64,000 bases of DNA, from NCBI GenBank assembly GCA_963921195.1, contig OY992541.1, positions 13,000,644-13,064,643 of the forward strand. The letters are read 5' to 3'. Under the pieces are notes generated by a model. That model saw only the letters and a program-made list of their open reading frames with translations. It was not told the DNA's origin and did not search any database. Position 1 is the stretch's first letter. Each line of letters opens with the position of its first letter. The stretch is from Pegoplata infirma. Taxonomy: Eukaryota > Arthropoda > Insecta > Diptera > Anthomyiidae. Below, in pieces: positions 11,105-21,684 of the stretch. The position numbers and the translations under genes were made by a program.

Positions 11105-11752
11105 TCAATACAAAATCTGTTTTTCTGTATAATTTAACATCAAACATATTTAACATCATAACATATTCTATTATTCTGTTCAATATAAAACTATATGTTT
11201 CCAACTAACCAAAAATTTTCTAAGTTTTTAAGGCAAAGTAAAAGAAACTTTTTAAAATGTTCCTAAACCCTTCCTTATTAGGGTTATGTATATCACCCTG
11301 ATAGGTGAAGCGTACCCAAACATTTTTTTGTTTTAGAAAATTATATGTTTGGTGAATGTATCGTTAACGTGTGGTGTATCTCAACCCAAACCAAAAAACA
11401 CCAGGATTTGATATGTTTTTATGCAATTAGATCTAATTAGATCCACCAATATATAGCAATGTCTGGTCAAAACTCGGTTGAAATCAAATCATATTTTATA
11501 CAAGTTGATCTTTTTTAATGCAAAAACATCCACCATTATTCGGATCAAATTGCGTATAAATATATATTGTATTACATATCATTATATGAGCTTTTCGGAA
11601 GCTAGTGTGCTTAACTCCCATTTTCCATTTTTTTGATTTTATGGTGTTAACACGTGTTATTTACCATAAACTATTTATCTGCAAAATATTGTAAAACTCC
11701 TATTTAGTTATCACAGCTAAAAAGCACTTTATTTTTTGATCACTGAAAAATA
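11105..11752. other. No gene seen
   Basis: AT-rich spacer. 11270-11600 has scattered GATCTAATTAGATCC-type words like those at 43480-43640, which suggests a decayed fragment of the AT-rich CCCGAG family. Nothing else is recognised. Confidence 0.35.
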
Positions 11753-11759
11753 CCCAAGC

Positions 11760-12490
11760 AGGAATTCATGACGGTTCTAAAAAAAAAGCACTATCACAGC
11801 ACTATTTTCGAACGCTTTGAGAGCCTAGTCGAAAAGCATTTTAGGAGTACTTCATATACAAAAATTATGATTGTTCAGGGACGCAAATGGTTTAAAAGCT
11901 CTTTTAAAGTCCTGCCAAAAAACGTCTTGGCAACGTTTTCAAAAAGCTTTTTAGCATTGCTTGTAGAAAAAAATTCATGATTGTTAAAAAAATTAAATGG
12001 TTTTAAAACACTTTGAAAGTCGTGGCAAAAAACGCTTTGACAACGTTTTCAAAAAGTGTTTTTGCATTACTGGTATACAAATTTTTATGATTGTAAGGAA
12101 AATTAAACGGTTTGAAAACACTGGCTTAGAACGATTTGACAACGTTTTCAAAAATCGCTTTTGCACTACTGATAAAAAAAATATATGATTGTTTAGAAAA
12201 TGAAATGGTTTCAAAACACTTCATAGTTGTGTCAAAGAACGCTTTAACAACGTTTTTCCATTACTGCCAGAAAATAACTCATAATTTTTCAGAAAATTAA
12301 ATTGTTTTAAAACACTGGCTAAGAATCGATTTTTTTTGAAACGCTGTGAAAGGATCCTTTCACAACGTTTCAAAAAGTGTTTTTTGCATTATTGAAAAAA
12401 AAATCATGATTGTTCAGAAAATTAAATGGTTTTTAACCACTTTTAACGTCATGGCTAAGAACGCTCTGTCAACGTTTTCAAAGTTATTAA
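11760..12490. repeat. Tandem repeat, ~120-150-bp unit
   Basis: Five to six degenerate units. Each has AACGCTTTGACAACGTTTTC, then AAAAAGTGTTTTTGCATTAC, then ATTCATGATTGTT, then AAATGGTTTTAAAACACTT. The palindrome-like AACGTTTTCAAAAAG is the best-conserved part. Confidence 0.75.
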
Positions 12491-12819
12491 ACGAAATTTA
12501 TGATAGTGAGTTAAATATTTTGTTTATACTAATGGAGTTCACGTCAGAAATTTTAGTTTTGCAAAATTGCGCAATGTCAAAATAGCAACTTTATTTGCTT
12601 GTTTCTTTGTGAATAGAAGCAATTGTATTAATATTAAAATAAATTGCGGATATTTTCTTGCAACGACGCATCATATAAAAAGTAATAGAAAAATAAAAAT
12701 TTTATTAAAAAAAAGTTGCAATATTGCACTGTTGTAAGAGTCAAAAATTTCTGAAGTGAATACCCTTATTTTAGAATTTTGCTCCTTTCACACATTTGCT
12801 AAACGTCCTTATATAAGTA

Positions 12820-12966
12820 CCAGGGGGGTTATTGTGTAACTTGATAGTCGTCAATCGTATCGTTTCCATCGTTATTCCATTACCATATAGTGTCATTTTA
12901 TGGTAATAGAATAATGAGCTAACGATGACGATTGACGATTATCAAGTAACATAATTAGCCCCCTGG
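12820..12966. mobile_element. 147-bp hairpin MITE, TA target
   Basis: Flanked by TA (12818-12819 and 12967-12968). The ends CCAGGGGGGTTATTGTGTAA and (reverse) CCAGGGGGCTAATTATGTTA are inverted, and the pairing continues inward through ACTTGATAGTCGTCAATCG, so the whole element could fold into one hairpin. The TA duplication fits Tc1/mariner-type MITEs. Confidence 0.8.
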
Positions 12967-13159
12967 TAAAGTTTTGAGGTAAATCGGTAAACTCTATGCG
13001 ATTCACGCGAAAATAGGTAATTTCAAGTATTAGTCAAAAGGGCTCTAAATTTAAATTTAAAATAAAAATAAATTCAGAATTTTAGGAATATTAAACGAAA
13101 AAATTTTTTCTTTTACAAAAACTAAACAGGAAATCCAGAAACTCGGATTTTTCTTTCCT

Positions 13160-13525
13160 TTGAAAATACTTTATTAAAGCATTATTTTAGATCGCTTTAA
13201 AAACGCTTCAAACCACCGTGGAACGATGTTATCATATGGTGTGCTTAAAAGCGTCCTAAAGGTGGTTATATCTACGGTGTGAGATCAATCTTTTACATCG
13301 CTTCAAAAACGCTTCAAATCAACCTGGAACGATGTTATAAGTATTTAATAAAACGTTCTGAAAGCACTTTTTAACATTGCTTTAAAAACGCCTTAAACCA
13401 CCGTGGAACGATGTTATCATTTAATGTGTTTTGAAGCGCTTTGAGGGTGGTAATCTCTACGGTGTGAGAGCACTTGTACCACCTCTCACAGCGCTTTAAA
13501 AACGTTTTTACGATCGTACTTTTCT
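13160..13525. repeat. Tandem repeat, ~175-bp unit
   Basis: Two and a half units marked by ACCACCGTGGAACGATGTTA (13212, 13397) and the degenerate ATCAACCTGGAACGATGTTA (13318), with TCTACGGTGTGAGA between them. Words such as AGCGCTTTAAAAACG recur. Confidence 0.7.
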
Positions 13526-13559
13526 ACCTGGGTAATTACAAAATTTCAGAAGCATTTGT

Positions 13560-13897
13560 GTTAAACAAATAAAACCTTTTTATGTCAGAAGGAGTTAAAA
13601 GTCATACAGTTAGACCCCGGGGGCTACAAAATATTGTTTTTTTTGCCCCGCCCCTTTTTGTGGGCATGGATTAAATAAAAACATAAAAATTATGAGAAAA
13701 TGGTATAACTAAAGTTCAAAAAGCATAATTAATAATTTAGTAAACATTTATCGCGTTGGAGAAGGTACCCCCCAGCACCCCACAGAGTCCCTCCCCAAAA
13801 ACGCCTCTGAAATTTTTTTATACATATGTACTTTAACATGTTGGAGGGTATTAAAGATTCGGCACAGCCGAATTTAACACTCTCACTTGTTTTGTAT
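13560..13897 (+). mobile_element. Helentron/DINE-1-like element, family A, 3' half
   Basis: Matches the distal half of the complete minus-strand copy 35783-36473: a GCCCCGCCCC word near 13643, GAGGGTATTAAAGATTCGGC, then the hairpin TTCGGCACAGCCGAA followed by TTTAACACTCTCACTTGTTT. A subterminal hairpin a dozen bases before the end is typical of Helitron-type 3' termini. The (GTCY)n half is absent. Confidence 0.75.
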
Positions 13898-14502
13898 ATG
13901 AGGGTATGTATATAAAAGTTTGAAATCATCTTTATGAAATTTTTCTTGTCTTTAAGACATAATTATATTTGGTAAAAGTTTGAAAAAAAATAAAAAATTT
14001 TTGTAAAAAAATGTGAAACTTTTTTAAACTTTTCAATAACATAAATTGATAAGTTTTAACTAGATTTTTACTTTACACAATAAAAAACTTAATTAAAAAA
14101 AAAAACGAAAAATTTTTAGTAAAGTTTTAAATGTGTCAATTAAAAGTTTACTAAAATTTTTTGGCATACATTTTATTAATTTTTATAAAAAGTTTACTCA
14201 ATACTGTTTAATTGTTTACTGGTGCAAAATTAAGTAATTTTTACTCAATAGTATGAAAAATTTACTAAAATTTTTTTTTCTGTGTACCTTTAACCGAATT
14301 TAATGTGCTAAAGTCGACAAACAAAAAAAAAATTAAAACACAAGAAATAATTGATATACAAGCTACCGGTCAGAAAAACATACAAACTTACAACAATAAC
14401 AACTATGTAACATCAAAACAAACATTACCACTAAATAAACTTTCAAAGCATAAAATTTATTTCAAAAGTTTGACCAATTGAAAAAAAAATCATGCCATAC
14501 AC
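13898..14502. other. AT-rich; fragment with TTTTTCTGTG end
   Basis: 13960-14287 contains TTTACTCAATAGTATG-type words and ends TTTTTTTTTCTGTG at 14286 followed by TA, like the right end of the 8937-9482 element. It is probably a related copy whose left end I could not place. 14290-14500 shows nothing recognisable. Confidence 0.4.
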
Positions 14503-14560
14503 CAGGGGCGGATACAGCTCTTGAGTTTGGGGGGGGGGGGAAGGGGGGGGTTTAATTTAA
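14503..14560 (+). mobile_element. hAT-like end fragment with poly(G)
   Basis: Reads CAGGGGCGGATACAGCTCTT, a familiar hAT terminal motif, followed by a G-run of 12 and a G-run of 8. The right end of element 8555-11096 read on the minus strand has the same layout (CAGTGGTGGGTACAGC, then poly(G)). No partner end is seen, so it is a fragment. Confidence 0.45.
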
Positions 14561-15484
14561 ACTCAAGCTCCATTTTTTAGAACAACCCTGGAAAACCATA
14601 AAAATGGTGCATTACTCAGTAATGCATAGCCTAGAAAAATGCAAAAAATGCGCATTATTTTTTCCCGACCGCTTACAATATGCATTACTTTTTATTATTT
14701 TTTGTAGTACGTAAAAATCACCCATTACTTTAAGTCTCATCAACAAAAAATATCATCAATGCTGTATAGGGTAAAGTAATTGTATGACTTTTATCTATTA
14801 CACTGGTCAACAAATTTTGGGTCATCGCATTGAGCCTCAATGCCTTCAACGCCATATGAAAGTAGACCATCAGGTGGACAAAATCACCAAAAGGCTTTGC
14901 AAAGTCAGTTCGGATTTCTTTTTTATAGCCCACTGAAGTTTTAATATTTTTGTCAAAGGCGTTTGGAAAACGTCAAAAATTCTATAATAAAAACACATCT
15001 GAGCTTCAAAATATGATTTGATGTCTGCAGTGAAATATTATGGCGGTTCTTTTCTTAGAACATTTTAACCCTCTATCTGCCATTTTAAGAGGTCATTTTA
15101 GTCCTTTTTCAAAAAATAAACACAGAAGTCTAATAAAACGTCCATTTAGAGGGTTAAAATGTTCTACAAATATTTTCCTCATAAAATTTCACTAGGGGTT
15201 GTCAAATGGTAAAAGTTTGTGCGACATGCGCAAAGTGATTAAAAAGGGTCAAGTATAGGGCTGTCAAACGGGATCGGTTTTTTAAAATCCCGGGATTCGG
15301 GATTTTAAAATCGAAATCCCGGCATCCCGGGATTTTTCGGAATCACGGGATTTTTCGGGATCCCGGGATTTTTCGGGATTCCGGGATTTTTTGGGATTAA
15401 ATTTCTTTGATTATAAAAGTAAAAAATAGTTCACTCTTTATGTTTCAATTTTATTGTGCATATTAAGGGGGCTAATTAAGCAGA

Positions 15485-15545
15485 GTGTCGCAGGTTTGAT
15501 TCCCACGAAAACCCTTGGGTCGATTTCGCTACAACGAAATTATTA
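15485..15545 (+). other. tRNA-like B-box fragment (tentative)
   Basis: GCAGGTTTGATTCCCACG resembles a Pol III B box, and on the other side of the nested insertion GACTGTAGCTTAATGGTTAG (about 18066) resembles an A box. The two are in the wrong order and too far apart to be one tRNA gene, so at most they are decayed tRNA-derived pieces within the hAT-type element. Confidence 0.25.
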
Positions 15546-15972
15546 AAAAAATGATTTCTAATTATTCTGATTGTTATTTAAAGGCAATTAAAAAATTAAT
15601 TATACGCCACCTATGCAGTTTTCAAGTAATAATTATTATTAAATATTTAGCAATATACAAAAAAAGCCTTGAGGGGTTTGTTATGGAAAATGACAACTTT
15701 TATTTGCTTTTGGTTTCATCCCATTTTAATTTTCGTTGTTGCACTGTACAATTTTAAAACTTATTTAAAGAAAATTTTAAATTATAAAATCATTTAAAGG
15801 AAAAAAGTAATAATATAATACATTAGACTTGCATTTTTATACCCTACACCACACTGTGGTACAGGGTATAATGAGTTTGTGCTGATGTTTGTAACTACCC
15901 GAAATATTGGTCCTAGACCCACCTTTAAGTATGCCGATCGACTCAGAATCACTTTTTGAGTCGATTTAGCGA

Positions 15973-16045
15973 TGTCCGTCCGTCCGTCCGTCTGTCCGTC
16001 CGTCCGTCCGTCCGTCCGTCCGTCCGCCTGTCTGTCTGTCTGTCC
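15973..16045. repeat. (GTCC/GTCY)n microsatellite
   Basis: About 18 tandem tetramers GTCC with GTCT variants. The paralogous tract at 18469-18514 has about 11. The microsatellite is an integral part of these elements and varies in length between copies. Confidence 0.95.
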
Positions 16046-16048
16046 ATG

Positions 16049-17232
16049 CACTGAAAAAAAATTTTACCATTTTTAAAGCATGTTGAACTTAATTTAAAAA
16101 AAGAAGGGTATGCGAGGGCTCCAAAGATATTAATTCTTCTTCCAAGTATATTTTTTCCTAAAACATAGTAATGCATTTACTTAAATATATCTTAAAAGTA
16201 AGTAAAATAGTACTTAATATAAGTTTAATTGTTTTTATCCAGAGGAAAAATATTTTTTTAAATTAAGTAAAAATTTCCTTAAACTTACGGATTCTGTGGA
16301 CCCTATGGAGTCCCAATGGGAGGACCCTACGGGCCCCCAATATATGGGGTCCGCCCATGAGTATGTGCGTACACTATTATAGGGTCACTATTGATTTTGA
16401 TCCAAAATTTTGGTCAGAATCGCTCTATCTGGCTTAGTTTTAGAGATCTGGGAATGGGGTCTTGAGAAATTTGATCACGAAATAACTCGAAAACTATAAC
16501 TCGGAGAGCTTTTGAGTCTTCGGCGGTCATATTCTACAAGTTAAGGACTACAAAAATGCCTTTAGAATTTTTTTCGTATCTGCAGTATTTGCAGAGTTAT
16601 AGGCATTTGAAAATTCCGCGAAAATCGAAATTTGGATTTAAAGTTAGGGCCTCATGGGGTCTTTAGATGGGGCCCCCAGATGGGGTCCCCAAAATACCTC
16701 AAGTATTTCTTTCTTAAGTTAAGTCAATTCTTTCTTAAACTGATGAAGATATGGATTCAAATAAAGTCAATGAAATCAATAAAATAAAGGTTACTTTTTT
16801 CTTAACTTAAAACAAAAATTGATTAAATTAAAGAAAATGCGTTTTGGAATTAAAGATTAGTACTTATTTGATTCAATGTCTTGAAAATGTCTATACTATT
16901 TTTAAGTAAGTTACGTACTTATTTATTTTTTTTGCACACAATTTAATTTTTTTTCTTTTAAGTAAAACTAAATTTTTTAATAAACCCTTTTTTTCTTAAA
17001 TGCAATCAATTCGCCATTAATGTAAAGAATATTTAACTTAATTTAAAAAAACAAATTAAGGAAAACTTTTGTGCTTTTTTTAGTATTTGCATGTACTATC
17101 ATCAAGTTTATTTTCTTTGTTTTAAGTAAAACCACCTTATATTAAGATAAGTTGAAGTAAATTCAAAAAAAATTGCTTACTTAAATTAATAACAGTGTTT
17201 ATTTAATTTTAGTATAGTTATTTTTTTCAGTG
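16049..17232. mobile_element. TIR element with CACTGAAAAAAAA ends (1184 bp)
   Basis: Left CACTGAAAAAAAATTTTACC and right TTATTTTTTTCAGTG are inverted. The homologous empty site at 18507-18525 reads TCCATGTAAACGG, so the insertion duplicated TG (16047-16048 and 17233-17234). Internal words such as TTAAGTAAA recur. The middle (16280-16700) has GC-richer text with GGGGTCC words. No transposase is present. The 2-bp duplication and CACWGAAAA ends link it to 8937-9482. Confidence 0.85.
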
Positions 17233-18330
17233 TGTAAACGGTGTAAACACGATACAGGTCGCAATTTTTAATCAATTGACATGAAATTTGAAACTTAAGT
17301 CTCTCTTGGCCCAAGGACGAAGCCTATTGAAATTCGAAAAAATCGGTCCATATTTAGACCTAGCCCCCATACAAAGGTCCTCTTTAGTTTTGGCTCAAAT
17401 GACTCTAATAACCGTATTATAGAAGGTATCGCTTTGAAATTTGGAAGGTAAACATGTTTTGTCTTCACATATCATAATTCCGAATTTCAAAGAAATCGGA
17501 CCAGTTCTTCTTGTAGCCCCCATACAAACCACCTTCCCGTTTTTCACATAAATGTCTCAAATTTCATGAAAATAGAAAATATTTAATTAAAATTTTGTTT
17601 GTGTATGTTAAACGCGTACTTAAATAACCTTATCAAACCTGATAATCATCGGACCAGTTTTGGACTCAGGCCCCTTGTGAAAATTTCGCCCGATATTCAG
17701 TTTAAGCGGTTTATTGTCAACAAATAGAAGCCTATTTCACTCAAATTTGATTTGTGAGTGTTTTCTACACTTATTAAAGGTTTTACAACACATAGATCTA
17801 ATCGATTGATGGGACCCATTTTCCGGGAAACTTTGGTGTAGGATATTATATGGTCGGTCTTGACCGACTATAATTTTCTTACTTGTTTTGTATAAAAAAA
17901 GTTTTTCTTCCAATTTTGAACGTCCGGGAAAATTTTTATTCTCCTACGCCTAAACTTATGTGGTACAAATTTGAGGCCAATCGCAATCGTGGCGCCCCTC
18001 GATCAAAGTTTTGGTTTTTTAGAAAATTTTCGCCAACACCTGCAAACTTTGGTCAAAGGGCTTCGTGACTGTAGCTTAATGGTTAGTGCGTTGGACTATT
18101 ATTCAGTAGAATTCTCAGCTCAGCCAAATTCGTGGCCAGCTACGTTGAAAACAATAACAATAACTGAACAAAGTTGTATTTTTAAAAATAAATTCTCATA
18201 CATTTTTAATATTTCAAAAATCCCGGGATTTGAGCTTTAAAATCCCGGGATTCGGGATTTATTTTATGACCAAAATCCCGGGATTTCGGGATTGACAGCC
18301 CTAGTCAAGTATAAATAATCAATGTTTGTT

Positions 18331-19187
18331 ATTATACCCTACACCACACTGTGGTACAGGGTATAATGAGTTTGTGCTGATGTTTGTAACTACCCGAAAT
18401 ATTGGTCCTAGACCCACTTTTAAGTATACCGATCGACTTAGAATCACTTTTTGAGTCGATTTAGCGAGGTCCGTCCGTCCGTCCGTCTGTCCGTCCGTCC
18501 GTCCGTCTGTCTGTCCATGTAAACGGTGTAAACACGATACAGGTCGCAATTCTCGATCAATTGACTTGAAATTTAAAACTTAAGCCTCTTTTGGCCCAAG
18601 GACGAAGCCTATTGAAATTGGAAAAAATCGGTCTATTTTTAGACCTAGCCCCCATACAAAGGTCCTCTTTAGTTTTGGCTCAAATGGCTCTAATAGTCGC
18701 ATTTTAATAGGTATCTTTTCAAAATTTAGCAGGAATTAATGTATTATACACACAAATCACCATTCCGAATTTTAAAGAAATCGAACCAGTTCTTCTAGTA
18801 GCCCCCATACAAACCACCTTTCCGATTTTCACATAAATCTCTCAATTTTCATGAAAATAGAAAATAAGTATTTAATTAAAATTCTGTTTGTGTATGTTAA
18901 ACGCGTACTTTAATAACCTTATCAAATCTAATTATCATCGGACCATTTTGGACTTAGGTCCCATGTGGAAATTTCGCCCGATATTCAGTTGAAGCGATTT
19001 ATTGTCAACAAAAAGAAGCCTATTCCACTCAAATTTGATTAGTGATTGCTTTTTACACTTATTAAAGATTTGACAAAATATTGATCTAATCAGTCCATGT
19101 TTGAACTTGGGACCCATGGTCCGGGAAACTCTGGTGTAGGGTATTATATGGTCGGTCTTGACCGACTATAATTTTCTTACTTGTTTT
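18331..19187 (+). mobile_element. Helentron/DINE-1-like element, family B, copy 2
   Basis: Complete copy from ATTATACCCTACACCACACT through the (GTCY)n tract at 18469-18514 to the hairpin GGTCGGTCTTGACCGAC and TTTTCTTACTTGTTTT. It matches 15836-17890 outside the latter's nested insertion. The right arm of the long-TIR element (30290-30330) shows the uninterrupted site. It has no coding capacity (the canonical Rep/helicase is absent). Confidence 0.85.
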
Positions 19188-19539
19188 TTTTTGCCAAAGC
19201 AGTGTTAAAAAATATCGACAAAAAACAGTGCAAATATACTTTTGAGCTAAAAATTATGTTTTGATGTGTTTTATAAAATTTTATGATGATTCTTTTCTTT
19301 GACCAAATTAACCCTCTAGGTCCCGTTTTAAAGGGTCATTTTTGTTCTTTTTTAAAAAAAATACAAAAAAGTCTATAATAAAGGCAGTTAGAGGGTTAAA
19401 ATGTTTTACAAATATTATCTGCATCCAATTTTACTAGGGCAAGTCTAAGACAGAAAGTTCGTCCAGCATATAGAAAATGCTTAAAAATTTTAAAGAATTA
19501 AATTTTTTTTTTTATTTTTTTCGGCCCGAAATATAAAAA

Positions 19540-19600
19540 AAACAAGTAAAAAAGTTAAATTCGACTTTGTCGAATGTATTGATACCCTCCACAATGTAAA
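19540..19600 (-). repeat. Family A hairpin-end motif in the left arm
   Basis: AAGTTAAATTCGACTTTGTCGAATG contains the hairpin TTCGACTTTGTCGAA followed by ATACCCTCC. It mirrors 29918-29976 in the right arm, so it was probably part of the long-TIR element before later insertions. Confidence 0.55.
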
Positions 19601-19949
19601 AAAGACATCTATTTGCAAAAAAAAAAACAAAAAAAAATAAAATAAAATAAAATCCGCGAAAAAAAAATTTTGGTAAAAAAAAAAACTTCAACAAAAATGT
19701 TTTTTTTTTAATCGGTGATCAATTCTGTTCACATGTGTCAACCAGCAACCGAATTAAAGCATTTTGTATTTTTAGGTTATGTCGGTCCCATTTTTTGACT
19801 CAAAAGAAAGCTTAGGTCTTTTCCCCAACTAATTCTTCTTCGTCCTCAAATATATTTTTGCTCTACCAACAAATTTCCGCTAGAACATGCCGTTCATGCA
19901 CGCGACTTTTTCCCAAGATATCTGAAATGGTGATCACGGCCAAAGTATT

Positions 19950-20300
19950 TGTTAAACCCTGTTTAACAATGGGTTAATTGAGATGTCAACGGATGGTGAT
20001 GTATATATTAAGCTCGTTTAATTTTGTATTGATCTCTTATACCAATTTGATTGGCTCATTTAAATTTGATATACACACTTTTCTTTGTGTGTATTAGTTT
20101 TTAGTAACATGATTTTTTTGTTCCTTTTTATTGTACAAAATAGAAGTTAGTTACATTTTTAGTATTAGAAGAACAACTCAAGGGCATTGAAGCCTATAAT
20201 AAAAGCGCCTAGTTTTAAACAAATTTGGTTCGTGAAGAACATTAAATAAAACAAGGACTTTTCATTTCTATAATCATTAAACTGACTTTGGAAGTCAACA
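19950..20300 (+). repeat. BEL/Pao 5' LTR
   Basis: 351 bp with TG...CA termini and an internal terminal palindrome GTTAAACCCTGTTTAAC. It should hold the promoter and polyadenylation signals; an AATAAA-like AATAAAAGCG lies at 20209-20218 and TTAAATAAAACAAGG near 20243. No difference from the 3' LTR is seen. Confidence 0.95.
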
Positions 20301-20302
20301 TT

Positions 20303-20320
20303 TGGTCCTTCGATACCTCC
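20303..20320 (+). promoter_or_regulatory. Candidate tRNA primer-binding site
   Basis: TGGTCCTTCGATACCTCC begins with TGG two bases after the 5' LTR, where the 3' CCA of a primer tRNA should pair. I cannot name the tRNA from sequence alone. Confidence 0.6.
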
Positions 20321-20670
20321 TAGATTTGGCTAGGAGTGGAAAAGAATTAGTGACAAGTTGTCCACTAAAACCCCCGGCGGTTGCGCTCTACCCGAACAAC
20401 CCCAACATCTACAGCAGCAGTCATACTGGAGGACTGTTTGGCTAATAAAATTACAAGGCTACATCCCGGCAGCAGAAGTAATTAAAAACAACTACATCAT
20501 TATCATCAAGCGGCTCTTCATCAACAGCATCCCGTGCTTATAAACCGATCGAACGAGACGTCATAATTTTGTGCATCCCGGCACACAGATTATAGGATAA
20601 TCACACCAAACCTCCAAGGCAGAACAATTCAAGAAGAATTTGTAAAGGTTTGAACAGAATTCAGGAATAA

Positions 20671-20680
20671 ATAAGGTATG
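20671..20680 (+). promoter_or_regulatory. Candidate splice donor in BEL/Pao leader
   Basis: ATAAG|GTATG followed by TAAT matches the insect 5' splice consensus closely. A good acceptor candidate is the variant repeat at 22498-22506 (TTTCTAG|GAGAAA), where a T-to-A change relative to sibling repeats creates AG after a pyrimidine-rich run. Splicing here would remove most of the leader. This is inference from motifs only. Confidence 0.35.
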
Positions 20681-21684
20681 TAATGTGTTTTTATTGGTAT
20701 TTTGTGCGACAATATTTTTTTTTCTCTACGAGATTGCAAAAATATTGAAAGAAATTATCAGAAGTGAGATATCCAGTACAAAAAAGATAAATCCCTAACA
20801 TTTCCGTTGAATTGTACCATTAAATTGAAAAAGTACCACTAAAATGAAAAAAAAGTACCAAACTTAAATAAAAAGAAATCATCACTATTATCGATCATGC
20901 GCAATAGCAATTAAAAAATAGTCATATAGTTGTCCGCATGAAATTACAACAAAGTGTTTCGATTCCACTTCGTTCCTCATTGCATTGGAAGGTACAACAG
21001 AGGAAAAGACGAAATTTTGTTAAACCCACGAATTAAATTTCACACTGTAAATTATTTTTTTTAGCAGATCGTGTGTAAAATATTGCAAAAAAAATATTAA
21101 TCAAAGATTAAATAAATAAAAGCAATATTTACAAAATATATTTCAAAAAAAATATATAAAAAAGAAAAAAAGAGTGTGAAAGTGAAGAAAAAAAGAAAAA
21201 CGCAACAAGTGGTAACAAACAAAAAGGAGACAAGTGGATACAAAAAATATCATAAAGAAAGTGATAAACCAAAAACAACAAATACAACGGTTCTCCAAGA
21301 ATTTGCTAAAATTGCATTCAATTCTATTGCAATTTTAATAATTCTTGTTTTTTTTTTTTCTACAAAAATATATGCCGCTAAATAATAAACAGTTAGAAAC
21401 TGTCTCACAAAAATAACAACAACAATACTTGAAAAAAAAAAACACCACCATACGAAGAAAAAAAAGCAGGGTTTCCGATACCAGTGATCACCAGGGGAAA
21501 AATTAAAAAACCGGTGAGTTAGTTAATCGATTTTTTTTAACCCTGAAATTAAAGAAAAATAGTTTGGTGGAAATAAGTTGTGTTTTTGGAAAAAAAATAG
21601 TGGTACACGTCGAAAAATTGTTTGGCAAAATAGTGAGAAAAAAAGTGTACATTTTTAAATAAAAATTTCGTTGGTGATATTTTA

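Larger units (their letters stand above)
11753..13532. mobile_element. TIR element built of tandem repeats (CCCARGYAG family, tentative)
   Basis: Flanked by TA (11751-11752 and 13533-13534), with ends CCCAAGCAGGA and (reverse) CCCAGGTAGAAAAGTACG. These resemble the 1805-3534 ends but only over about 11 bases. The interior is non-coding: a tandem array at 11760-12490, a nested hairpin element at 12820-12966 and a second array at 13160-13520. Small frames (11768-12585) fall inside the array and are not credible genes. Confidence 0.5.
15836..17890 (+). mobile_element. Helentron/DINE-1-like element, family B, copy 1
   Basis: Starts TTTATACCCTACACCACACT, followed by a long (GTCC/GTCY)n tract at 15973-16045, and ends with the hairpin GGTCGGTCTTGACCGAC then TTTTCTTACTTGTTTT. 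Between them lies an unrelated insertion (16049-17232). Without it, the copy is about 870 bp and closely matches 18331-19187. The plan (short 5' motif, GTCY microsatellite, 3' hairpin) matches family A and known fly Helentron-associated elements. A minus-strand frame across the tract is low-complexity and not a gene. Confidence 0.85.
15256..18303. mobile_element. hAT-type element (3.05 kb with nested insertions)
   Basis: Ends TAGGGCTGTCAA and TTGACAGCCCTA are perfect inverted repeats, flanked by an exact 8-bp duplication GTCAAGTA (15248-15255 and 18304-18311). The right arm of the host element (30330-30350) shows the uninterrupted site. Subterminal arrays of CCCGGGATTTTTCGGGAT-like words occupy 15285-15390 and 18220-18292; such iterons are typical transposase-binding regions. 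The interior carries a Helentron-like insertion (15836-17890), leaving about 1 kb of native sequence and no transposase. Confidence 0.85.

Noticed and set aside
14730..14933. Frame also found at 30647-30862, suggesting a conserved peptide
   Set aside because: The two are the inverted arms of the long-TIR element; the similarity is at DNA level and the frames diverge and end outside the arm.
15794..16176. Minus-strand frames rich in TDGRTDGQTD
   Set aside because: Translation of the (GTCC)n microsatellite in a Helentron-like element, not a protein.
20303..20320. Assigning a specific primer tRNA
   Set aside because: The TGG-initial motif is plausible, but I cannot match it reliably to a tRNA without a database.
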